Shown here: positions 6,702 through 13,252 of the stretch, in pieces | Numbering within the stretch: position 1 is the first letter of the stretch | Layout of the letters: the number at the start of each line of letters is the position of its first letter | Source of the DNA: CG1-02-35-72 sp045046885 | GTDB lineage: Bacteria > Bacteroidota > Bacteroidia > Flavobacteriales > Flavobacteriaceae | Direction of reading: 5' to 3' | Assembly: GCA_045046885.1 (NCBI GenBank) | Contig: JASFYX010000041.1 | Coordinates: 1-25,135 of the forward strand | DNA length: 25,135 nucleotides | Notes under the pieces: generated by a model | Seen by the model: only the letters and a program-made list of their open reading frames with translations | Told to the model about the DNA's origin: nothing | The model's database searches: none | Made by a program: the position numbers and the translations under genes

Positions 6702-7367
6702 TTAGCGCCTGCCATAAATATTAAGGTAGTACAATAAAGTAGCTAAAGCCCCAATAGCCGCCACAACATAAGTTCGTGCAGCCCATTTTAGGGCATCTTC
6801 TGCACCGTCAAGTTCTTGAGGGGTTAAAAAGTTTTGTGTATTTAACCAAGCCAAAGCGCGGTTACTGGCATCGTATTCTACAGGTAAAGTTATAAAACTA
6901 AAAAGGACATTTGCGGCAAACAGAATGATGCCAATTAAGAGCAAATAAGGAAAAGTATTAAAAAATATGATACCCCCAATAAGCATAAATGTCGCATATT
7001 TAGAAGCAACATTTATGGTAGGTACCAAACTAGAGCGCAAACTTAACCACGCATAGCTTTTAGCGTGTTGTACGGCATGACCACATTCGTGAGCCGCCAC
7101 AGCAGCCGAAGCAATACTACGGCCGTTATACACATCACTACTGAGATTTACAGTTTTATTTCTAGGATCATAATGGTCTGTCAGTCTGCCAGAAGTAGAA
7201 ATAACTTTAACGTCATATATATTGTTATCTGCCAACATTTTTTCTGCCACTTCTTTGCCACTTAAATTATTTTGAAGGAGAATTTTTGAGTATTTTTTAA
7301 ATTTTTGCTTGAGTCTGTATTGAACCAGCCAGCTTAATAATCCTATTCCTATTATAAGTAATAACAT
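6702..7367 (-). CDS. Membrane zinc metallopeptidase, YugP type
   Basis: This 221-residue inner membrane protein belongs to the neutral zinc metallopeptidase family related to Bacillus YugP. Residues 1-16 form an N-terminal helix and the zinc motif HECGH lies at 93-97 in AAHECGHAVQHA. The segments 119-155 and about 193-215 are hydrophobic and membrane-spanning. The region between (LPVEYDASNRALAWL, near 162-176) is the conserved second block of the family and is likely to include a further metal ligand. The physiological substrate of the family is not established. Its start ATG at 7365-7367 faces the asparaginase gene 73 bases away, and its stop lies one base from the Lrp gene. Confidence 0.9.
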   Translation of the reverse strand: MLLLIIGIGLLSWLVQYRLKQKFKKYSKILLQNNLSGKEVAEKMLADNNIYDVKVISTSGRLTDHYDPRNKTVNLSSDVYNGRSIASAAVAAHECGHAVQHAKSYAWLSLRSSLVPTINVASKYATFMLIGGIIFFNTFPYLLLIGIILFAANVLFSFITLPVEYDASNRALAWLNTQNFLTPQELDGAEDALKWAARTYVVAAIGALATLLYYLNIYGRR

Positions 7368-7396
7368 TTTGTACTATTTAAAATTAATATTAATAA

Positions 7397-7404
7397 TATC
7401 TTTA
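7397..7404 (+). promoter_or_regulatory. Possible -7 element for the asparaginase gene
   Basis: TATCTTTA differs from TAnnTTTG only in the last base and would start transcription about 30 bases before the ATG at 7441. The nearest upstream TTG (7369-7371) is 25 bases away, which is too far for a standard promoter. Confidence 0.35.
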
Positions 7405-7440
7405 CATCATAAATTATTCCAATTCACAAAATAAGTCAAA

Positions 7441-8466
7441 ATGTCAAAACAACGCAATATTTTATTGGTTTATACCGGCGGCACAATTGGTATGATGAAA
7501 GATTCACTAACGGGTGCTTTAAGAGCTTTTAATTTTGATAAATTGCTAAAAAGAATTCCAGAATTAAATTTACTCGATTGTAAAATTGCAACAGTCTCTT
7601 TTGAGAATCCTATAGATTCTTCTGATATGAATACTAAATATTATAAAGATTTGGTAGAGATAGTAGAAAAAAATTATGAAAATTACGATGGTTTTGTTGT
7701 TTTATCTGGTTCTGACACAATGGCTTATACAGCATCCGCTTTAAGCTTTATGTTAGAAAATTTATCTAAGCCAGTTATTTTTACAGGATCTCAATTGCCA
7801 ATTGGCGATTTAAGAACAGATGCTAAAGAAAATCTTATAACAGCTATACAAATTGCAGCATCGTATAATAATGACGTGCCTATTGTGCCAGAAGTCGCTT
7901 TGTATTTTGAATATCAATTATACCGTGCTAATAGAACTACTAAAATAAATGCCGAACACTTTGAGGCTTTTAGCTCTTTAAATTATCCGCCATTATGTTC
8001 ATCTGGCGTACATCTTAAATTTAATAAAGAAGCCATTATGCCTTTTAGTAAAAAAGGACTAAAAGTTAGAAAAGATTTAGATACTAATATTGCTATATTA
8101 AAATTATTTCCGGGTATTACAGAAGCTACAGTTTCTAGCATTTTAAATATTAAAAACATTAAAGGCATAATTATTGAGACCTACGGTTCTGGAAATGCAC
8201 CAACGACCATTTGGTTTATAGATTTATTAAAAAAGGCAATTAAAAAAGGTATATTTATAATAAATGTAACCCAATGTCCAGGTGGCAGTGTTAGTTTAGG
8301 ACACTATGATACGAGTATTCAGTTAAAAAAAATAGGTATAATTGACGGAAAAGACATCACAACAGAATCGGCAGTAGCTAAGTGTATGTACTTGCTTGGT
8401 GCTGAAATGTACTCAAAAGACTTTAAAAAGAATTTTGAGACATCTTTAAGAGGAGAAATCAGTTAG
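7441..8466 (+). CDS. ansA: Type I (cytoplasmic) L-asparaginase
   Basis: The enzyme hydrolyses L-asparagine to aspartate and ammonia. It has 341 residues and no signal peptide, as expected for the cytoplasmic AnsA type. The first catalytic block YTGGTIGMM (11-19) supplies the nucleophile threonine (Thr12 or Thr15 by alignment). The second block reads SGSDTMAYTASAL (89-101), with Asp92. FTGSQLPIGDLRTDAKENL follows, with the lysine of the charge-relay triad in it or downstream. The second block usually reads HG(T/S)DTM; here the histidine position is serine. The gene is divergent from the metallopeptidase and is followed by tRNA-Ser. The C-terminal domain containing ETYGSGNAP is complete. Confidence 0.93.
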   Translation: MSKQRNILLVYTGGTIGMMKDSLTGALRAFNFDKLLKRIPELNLLDCKIATVSFENPIDSSDMNTKYYKDLVEIVEKNYENYDGFVVLSGSDTMAYTASALSFMLENLSKPVIFTGSQLPIGDLRTDAKENLITAIQIAASYNNDVPIVPEVALYFEYQLYRANRTTKINAEHFEAFSSLNYPPLCSSGVHLKFNKEAIMPFSKKGLKVRKDLDTNIAILKLFPGITEATVSSILNIKNIKGIIIETYGSGNAPTTIWFIDLLKKAIKKGIFIINVTQCPGGSVSLGHYDTSIQLKKIGIIDGKDITTESAVAKCMYLLGAEMYSKDFKKNFETSLRGEIS

Positions 8467-8530
8467 AAAATTTCTCAGAATAAAATATTTTTCGTTAATT
8501 GCCACTCTTAAAAAAATATGACTTTTTTTA

Positions 8531-8617
8531 GGAGAGGTGGCCGAGCGGTTTAAGGCGCATGCTTGGAAAGCATGTTTACGAGAAATTGTAACGGGGGTTC
8601 GAATCCCTTCTTCTCCG
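8531..8617 (+). tRNA. tRNA-Ser, anticodon GGA
   Basis: The 87-base class II tRNA has a seven-pair acceptor stem (8531-8537 with 8610-8616, one G-T pair), an anticodon stem-loop with GCTTGGAAAGC giving anticodon GGA (codons UCC and UCU), a long variable arm with a TAC/GTA stem, and the T loop TTCGAAT at 8598-8604. The discriminator base is G at 8617. It is followed by CAG, so the CCA end is not encoded and must be added. Confidence 0.96.
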
Positions 8618-8622
8618 CAGAG

Positions 8623-8652
8623 TTGTTTTTTTAAATAATATTTATATCTTTA
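8623..8652 (+). promoter_or_regulatory. Promoter of the exbB-exbD operon
   Basis: TTG at 8623-8625, 19 bases, then TATCTTTA at 8645-8652 (one mismatch to TAnnTTTG). The start site would be near 8658, about 30 bases before the ATG at 8689. The TTG lies just six bases after the tRNA end. Confidence 0.6.
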
Positions 8653-8688
8653 ACCCGTTAACAATTTAATTAATTTAAGAATTAAAAC

Positions 8689-9501
8689 ATGAAAAGAGTA
8701 TTTACCATTCTTGCCATTGCAGGATTATTGTTTTTTAGTGCAACACCATCGGTTTTTGCACAAGATGGAACAAACACAGACCAAGTTGCAGATTCTACTG
8801 TTGTAGATTCTACGCAAACAAAAGAAGTTGTAGCAGTTGAAACTGTTTCAGATGATGTTAAACCTCAAGAGGAAAAAACATTTCATCAAGTGTTAAAACA
8901 AAAATTTATTGAAGGTGGCCCTGGTTTTATGGGTATCGTACTTTTAACATTAATTTTTGGATTGGCTATTGCTATAGAAAGAATTATTTATCTTAATATG
9001 GCTACAACAAATACAACAAAACTAGTTCAAGGTGTAGATGACGCCCTTAAATCTGGTGGTGTAGAAGCTGCAAAAGAATTATGTAGAAATACAAAAGGGC
9101 CCGTTGCTTCGATATTTTATCAAGGTTTAGACCGTATGGACGAAGGTATTGACAACGTAGAAAAAGCTGTTGTAGGATACGGTGGTGTACAAATGGGATT
9201 ACTAGAGAAAAACATTTCTTGGTTGTCACTATTTATCGCATTGGCACCTATGCTTGGTTTCATGGGAACAGTAATTGGTATGATTGGAGCCTTTGACTCA
9301 ATTGAAGCTGCAGGAGATATTTCTCCAGCATTGGTAGCAAAAGGTATTAAAGTAGCCTTGTTAACAACAGTATTTGGTTTGGTTGTTGCAATTATTCTAC
9401 AAATATTTTATAATTATATTATCTCTAAAATAGATAGTATAGTAAACAGTATGGAAGATGCCTCTATTTCTTTGATAGATGTGTTAGTTAGAAATAAATA
9501 A
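8689..9501 (+). CDS. exbB: MotA/TolQ/ExbB proton channel family protein
   Basis: This inner membrane protein (270 residues) forms the proton channel that, with ExbD and TonB or their Tol counterparts, powers outer membrane transport or integrity. Residues 1-25 look like a cleaved signal peptide ending VFAQ, followed by an acidic Ser/Thr/Val-rich periplasmic stretch (about 26-65). This is an N-terminal extension typical of Bacteroidota ExbB. Membrane helices lie at about 79-98, 177-203 and 221-244. The family signature APMLGFMGTVIGMIGAF is at 186-202. The long cytoplasmic loop lies between helices 1 and 2. The gene is first in a four-gene operon and is followed after 13 bases by an unknown membrane protein and then two exbD genes. 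Confidence 0.94.
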   Translation: MKRVFTILAIAGLLFFSATPSVFAQDGTNTDQVADSTVVDSTQTKEVVAVETVSDDVKPQEEKTFHQVLKQKFIEGGPGFMGIVLLTLIFGLAIAIERIIYLNMATTNTTKLVQGVDDALKSGGVEAAKELCRNTKGPVASIFYQGLDRMDEGIDNVEKAVVGYGGVQMGLLEKNISWLSLFIALAPMLGFMGTVIGMIGAFDSIEAAGDISPALVAKGIKVALLTTVFGLVVAIILQIFYNYIISKIDSIVNSMEDASISLIDVLVRNK

Positions 9502-9514
9502 AACAGCATCAGTT

Positions 9515-9958
9515 ATGAAAAACACTAAAATATTAAATATGATTGTTGGTGTTGTCATGTTATTAGGATTGATCTTTTGGGTAAGAACTACTATGAACAG
9601 TGATGACCTTCTAGGGAACGCAGACTTACAGGCCAGTATTTTAAATCCATTTAGCTACTTAACCTTTTTATTATTGGTAGTATCTGCAGGTTCTGCAGTA
9701 GTATTTTCAGTTATAAATCTTGTTAAACACCCAGCACTTTTAAAAAGATCATTAATAGGATTAGGAGCCATGGCTGCTATTTTATTAGTGGCTTATCTAA
9801 TATCAACAGGCGGTGCTGTAAATAGTATCAACGGTGAAGTATTAGCTTCGGCATCTGTATCTAAATGGGTAAGTACCGGTATTTGGTACTCTATTCTGTT
9901 AGGTGGTGTCGGTTTGTTTTTCTTTGTTGTTGATTTTGTGAAATCATTTGCTAAATAA
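9515..9958 (+). CDS. Unknown four-helix membrane protein between exbB and exbD
   Basis: The 147-residue protein has four predicted membrane helices, at about 7-23, 46-67, 80-97 and 122-143, and short loops. The longest loop (about residues 24-45, with TTMNSDDLLGNADLQ) probably faces the periplasm, since positively charged KHPALLKR lies on the opposite side after helix 2. I do not recognise a named family or any catalytic motif. Its position is telling: it is 13 bases after exbB and 8 bases before exbD, all in one direction, so it is translated together with the channel subunits. An accessory or assembly subunit of the proton channel is a reasonable inference, but nothing in the sequence proves it. 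Confidence 0.88.
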   Translation: MKNTKILNMIVGVVMLLGLIFWVRTTMNSDDLLGNADLQASILNPFSYLTFLLLVVSAGSAVVFSVINLVKHPALLKRSLIGLGAMAAILLVAYLISTGGAVNSINGEVLASASVSKWVSTGIWYSILLGGVGLFFFVVDFVKSFAK

Positions 9959-9966
9959 TAACTAAG

Positions 9967-10563
9967 ATGGCAAGACGAGAAACACCAGAAATTAATGCAG
10001 GCTCAATGGCCGATATTGCATTCTTACTTTTGATTTTTTTCTTGGTGACGACGACTATGGATGTGACTTCGGGGATTAGTAGAAAATTGCCCGAAAAACC
10101 ACCTAAAGATGCGCCACCACCACCAAAAATTAAAGAACGCAATATTTTTGAAGTCAATATAAACAGAAATAACAAACTGTTTGTAGAGGGCGATGTTATG
10201 GATATAAGTAATCTTAGACAAGCGGCCGAAGACTTTATTGACAATGGCGGCGCTGCTATAGATAGTAAAGATCCTAAAGGAAACTCTATTTACTGTTCTT
10301 ATTGCGAAGGCAAAAGAGATCCTAATTCTTCCGATAATCCTAAAAAAGCAGTTATTTCTTTACAAAATGACAGGGGGACTTCTTATGAAACCTATATTGC
10401 TGTTCAAAATGAATTGGTTGCAGCTTATACAGATTTGAGAAATAGATATGCTCAAAAGAAATTTGGTAAGAATTATGACGAATTGAAAGTTAAAGATCAA
10501 AAGCTTATTAAAAAAGAGATTTATCCTCAAATTATATCAGAGGCAGAACCTACTAAATCATAA
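9967..10563 (+). CDS. exbD: ExbD/TolR biopolymer transport protein, first copy
   Basis: ExbD couples proton flow through ExbB to TonB-type movement. The 198 residues begin with a short cytoplasmic part, then one membrane helix (about 15-30) holding the essential aspartate at 16 (SMADIAFLLLIFFLVTTT). A Pro/Lys linker at 40-56 and the periplasmic domain follow. The protein is longer than the common 130-145-residue ExbD: the periplasmic part contains an insertion (about 93-130) with a CSYC pair at 110-113, and a charged tail after 150. It lies 8 bases after the four-helix gene and 9 bases before a second exbD. The two ExbDs differ in their membrane helix and periplasmic part, so they are not a recent duplication. 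Confidence 0.94.
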   Translation: MARRETPEINAGSMADIAFLLLIFFLVTTTMDVTSGISRKLPEKPPKDAPPPPKIKERNIFEVNINRNNKLFVEGDVMDISNLRQAAEDFIDNGGAAIDSKDPKGNSIYCSYCEGKRDPNSSDNPKKAVISLQNDRGTSYETYIAVQNELVAAYTDLRNRYAQKKFGKNYDELKVKDQKLIKKEIYPQIISEAEPTKS

Positions 10564-10572
10564 TTTTATACT

Positions 10573-11046
10573 ATGTCTAAATTTACAAAAAAGAAAAAAG
10601 GATTACCCGCTATATCTACAGCATCGTTACCCGATATTGTGTTTATGTTGTTATTCTTTTTTATGGTAACTACTGTTATGCGTGAAACAGATCAATTAGT
10701 AGATGTGAATGTTCCTACAGCTACAGAAGTGAAAAAGTTAGAGCGTAAGAGTTTAGTAAGTTATATTTATGTGGGGAAACCCAAACAAAAATATAGAGCT
10801 AAGTACGGTAAATCTGATAAGATTCAGTTAAACGATAAGTTTGCCTCTGTTAAAGATATAGGTGCTTTTATTTTAGCTGAACGCGCTTCTAAAAAAGAAG
10901 AAGAAGTCCCTTATATGACGACTTCTATCAAAGCTGATAAGAAAGCGAGTATGGGAATTATATCTGATATAAAGCTTGAGCTTAGAGATGTAAATGCACT
11001 TAAAATTAATTATGCTACTCATAAAGGTGGTGACGCACGGGAGTAG
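10573..11046 (+). CDS. exbD: ExbD/TolR biopolymer transport protein, second copy
   Basis: This second ExbD has 157 residues. A very basic N-terminus (KFTKKKKG) precedes the membrane helix at about 20-36 with the essential aspartate at 21 (SLPDIVFMLLFFFMVTT). The VNVPTATEVKKLERK segment follows, then a periplasmic domain with VSYIYVGKPKQ, the segment KIQLNDKFASVKDIGAFI and ISIK-like strands. It lacks the Cys pair and insertion of the first copy. Two ExbDs downstream of one ExbB recur in Bacteroidota and may form a mixed dimer inside the ExbB pentamer. The gene closes the operon; a hairpin follows about 30 bases after the stop. Confidence 0.93.
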   Translation: MSKFTKKKKGLPAISTASLPDIVFMLLFFFMVTTVMRETDQLVDVNVPTATEVKKLERKSLVSYIYVGKPKQKYRAKYGKSDKIQLNDKFASVKDIGAFILAERASKKEEEVPYMTTSIKADKKASMGIISDIKLELRDVNALKINYATHKGGDARE

Positions 11047-11073
11047 TAGTATCATATAATTTTTGAAATATAT

Positions 11074-11108
11074 AAAAAGAGAGGCTACCTGTTAGGTAGC
11101 CTCTCTTT
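11074..11108. terminator. Bidirectional terminator between exbD and the PAP2-like gene
   Basis: AAAGAGAGGCTACCT (11076-11090) pairs perfectly with AGGTAGCCTCTCTTT (11094-11108) around a three-base loop. The minus strand has a five-T tail (A's at 11074-11078), the plus strand a three-T tail. The right arm overlaps the stop codon of the minus-strand gene at 11107-11109. Confidence 0.88.
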
Positions 11109-11712
11109 ATAGCACTAAATAAGCTATTAGGCTAACACTCCCTATTCCAGTAAAAAAGCCAATTATTAATTCTTTTGGCGTATGCGCCTTTAAAATCAAT
11201 CTTGCAGTAGCCAATAAACCATTAAAAAAAAGTAAAAGAGCAATCAAATAAATCAGATTGAGATTGTAATAAAGACTTAAAAGAACAATAAAAGCGGTAA
11301 AACCACCAACACCAGTTAAGTGCAAACTTGTTTTAAAATTTAAATGCAATAACAAGTAAATAATACTCAAAGCTAAAAAACAACCTAAGAATAAGATACT
11401 CAATAATTTTAAATGCGGTAAATTAAAAAGGATTTTACCTATAAGCAAGCTAATAATTAAAAAACTAAGAACAGGAATTTTGCGTTCTTTAAGATTGTGA
11501 ATTTCGAAATTGCTAATTATTTTTAAATTTTTAAATAATACTAAAAGTAATAAAGGAAAAATATAAGAACTTAAAAATACAAATCCACTAACAACATATA
11601 TTTGCCTTAACGGATAACCATAAGGCGCGACTATAAAAAAAAATAAAGTAGCAATTGTAGGTAATAAAATAGGATGTAGTATTGTCGAGATATATTTAGA
11701 AAATTTATACAT
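11107..11712 (-). CDS. PAP2-superfamily-like integral membrane protein with altered motifs
   Basis: The 201-residue protein is almost entirely hydrophobic, with about six membrane helices. Traces of the PAP2 phosphatase motifs appear in order: ERKIP (76-80) where motif 1 would have K...RP, KTSLHLTGVGG (127-137) where motif 2 would have PSGH, and ARLILKAHTPKE (170-181) where motif 3 would have SR...H...D. The histidines (131 and 177) and Arg171 are kept, but the proline of motif 2 is lost, the serine of motif 3 is Ala and the acidic end is Glu. Activity as a lipid phosphatase is therefore uncertain. The gene starts only 4 bases after the stop of rpoN and is probably co-transcribed with it. No signal peptide is seen beyond the first helix. 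Confidence 0.8.
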   Translation of the reverse strand: MYKFSKYISTILHPILLPTIATLFFFIVAPYGYPLRQIYVVSGFVFLSSYIFPLLLLVLFKNLKIISNFEIHNLKERKIPVLSFLIISLLIGKILFNLPHLKLLSILFLGCFLALSIIYLLLHLNFKTSLHLTGVGGFTAFIVLLSLYYNLNLIYLIALLLFFNGLLATARLILKAHTPKELIIGFFTGIGSVSLIAYLVL

Positions 11713-11716
11713 AAAG

Positions 11717-13162
11717 TTAAAACTGTTTTCGCAATCTCGCTACAGGTAGCCCTAATTGTTCACGATATTTTGCTACAGTTCGACGGGCTATTGGGTAGCC
11801 TTCTTTTTTGAGTAATACCGCTAATTTATCGTCGGTAACAGGTTTCTTTTTATCTTCTTTGGCAATTAAATTTTGTAAAATCTTTTTAATTTCTCTAGTT
11901 GATACATCCTCGCCTTTATCATTTTTCATGGATTCAGAAAAGAACTCTTTTATCAATTTGGTACCATAAGGTGTGTTGACATATTTACTGTTTGCTACAC
12001 GCGATATAGTAGAGACATCCATATTAACCTTTTCGGCAATGTCTTTTAAAATCATGGGTCTTAACTTACGCTCATCACCTGTTAAAAAGTAGGCTTCTTG
12101 ATAGTTCATTATGGCTGTCATTGTGAGTAATAGTGTTTGCTGACGTTGCTTTACAGCATCTATAAACCACTTGGCAGCATCTAGTTTTTGTTTGACAAAA
12201 AACACAGCTTCTTTTTGCGATTTACTCTTATTTTTAGATTCTTGATAGCCTTTTAATAAATTGTTATACTCTCTAGAAATATGTAATTCTGGTGCATTTC
12301 TTGCATTTAATTGCATGTTTAAAATACCTTCTTCTATAGTAATTGTAAAATCAGGGACAATTTGTTCTGCAATTTTAGAATTACCACTATAATTGCCTCC
12401 TGGTTTTGGATTCAATTTTTCTATTTCTCTTATAGCTTCTCGCAATTCATCTTCTGAAACTTCATATTTTAAAATGAGTTTTTTGTAATGCTTTTTAACA
12501 AATTGGTCAAAAGAATCTTGTAAAATTTGTTGGGCTAAAAGGCGTTCTTTTGTCTTTTTCTTACGCTTGAGCTGAAGTAATAAGCACTCTTTTAAATCGC
12601 GTGCGCCAACACCCGCAGGATCTAATTGATGGATTATATCTAATATTTTTAGTACTGCTTTAATATCGGTAAAAACATTTTGCGAAAATGCTAAATCATC
12701 AACAATATCTTCTATAGGACGCCTTATGTAGCCACTTTCATCAATGCTGCCAATCAAAAACTCGGCTATAAGGTAGTCTGTATCGGTAAGACTGTAAGTG
12801 TTGAGTTGTTCAATTAAAACCTGATTAAAAGATTTACCTGCGGCATACGGAATACTTTTCTCTTCGTCGTCACTGCTGTAATTATTGCTGTGCAATTTGT
12901 AACTTGGTATCTCGTCATCGCTTAGATATTCGTCAATATTAATATCAGTTTCAATAGTGTCATTATCGTTTTCGTAATCATCAGCAAAAGCCTCATCATC
13001 TTCATTAGCTTCTTTTCCTGTGTCTAAAGCCGGGTTTTCTTCTATTTCTTGTTTTAATTTTTGCTCAAAAGCCTGTGTAGGTAGCTGAATCATCTTCATC
13101 AACTGGATTTGTTGTGGCGATAATTTTTGTAGTAACCTTTGTTGTAAACTTTGTTTGAGCAT
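11717..13162 (-). CDS. rpoN: RNA polymerase sigma-54 factor
   Basis: Sigma-54 directs RNA polymerase to -24/-12 promoters and needs an AAA+ activator. All three regions are visible in 481 residues. Region I (1-48) is Gln/Leu-rich (LKQSLQQRLLQKLSPQQIQLMKMIQ). Region II (about 50-110) is strongly acidic (EDDEAFADDYENDND, DEYLSDDE). The core-binding and DNA-binding region III ends with the RpoN box ARRTVAKYRE at 459-468, inside a helix-turn-helix-like segment. Length and start fit the family. It lies between asnS (90 bases upstream) and the PAP2-like gene (4 bases downstream). No activator gene and no convincing -24/-12 site is present in the window, so its targets are elsewhere. Confidence 0.96.
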   Translation of the reverse strand: MLKQSLQQRLLQKLSPQQIQLMKMIQLPTQAFEQKLKQEIEENPALDTGKEANEDDEAFADDYENDNDTIETDINIDEYLSDDEIPSYKLHSNNYSSDDEEKSIPYAAGKSFNQVLIEQLNTYSLTDTDYLIAEFLIGSIDESGYIRRPIEDIVDDLAFSQNVFTDIKAVLKILDIIHQLDPAGVGARDLKECLLLQLKRKKKTKERLLAQQILQDSFDQFVKKHYKKLILKYEVSEDELREAIREIEKLNPKPGGNYSGNSKIAEQIVPDFTITIEEGILNMQLNARNAPELHISREYNNLLKGYQESKNKSKSQKEAVFFVKQKLDAAKWFIDAVKQRQQTLLLTMTAIMNYQEAYFLTGDERKLRPMILKDIAEKVNMDVSTISRVANSKYVNTPYGTKLIKEFFSESMKNDKGEDVSTREIKKILQNLIAKEDKKKPVTDDKLAVLLKKEGYPIARRTVAKYREQLGLPVARLRKQF

Positions 13163-13252
13163 AGATAATACCTACTTATTAGTCGTAAAAATACAACTTT
13201 TGATTCATAAAATTTAGACTGATTTTAGGGATTTTAAAAAATGATTAATCTT

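Noticed and set aside
8503..8529. A-run and T-run (about seven each) before tRNA-Ser, possible terminator of the asparaginase gene
   Set aside because: The stem would be only A-T pairs with no G-C core; too weak to call.
9951..10244. 97-residue open frame on the minus strand opposite exbD
   Set aside because: It is the antisense shadow of a conserved exbD gene, has low-complexity composition and no promoter or homology pattern.
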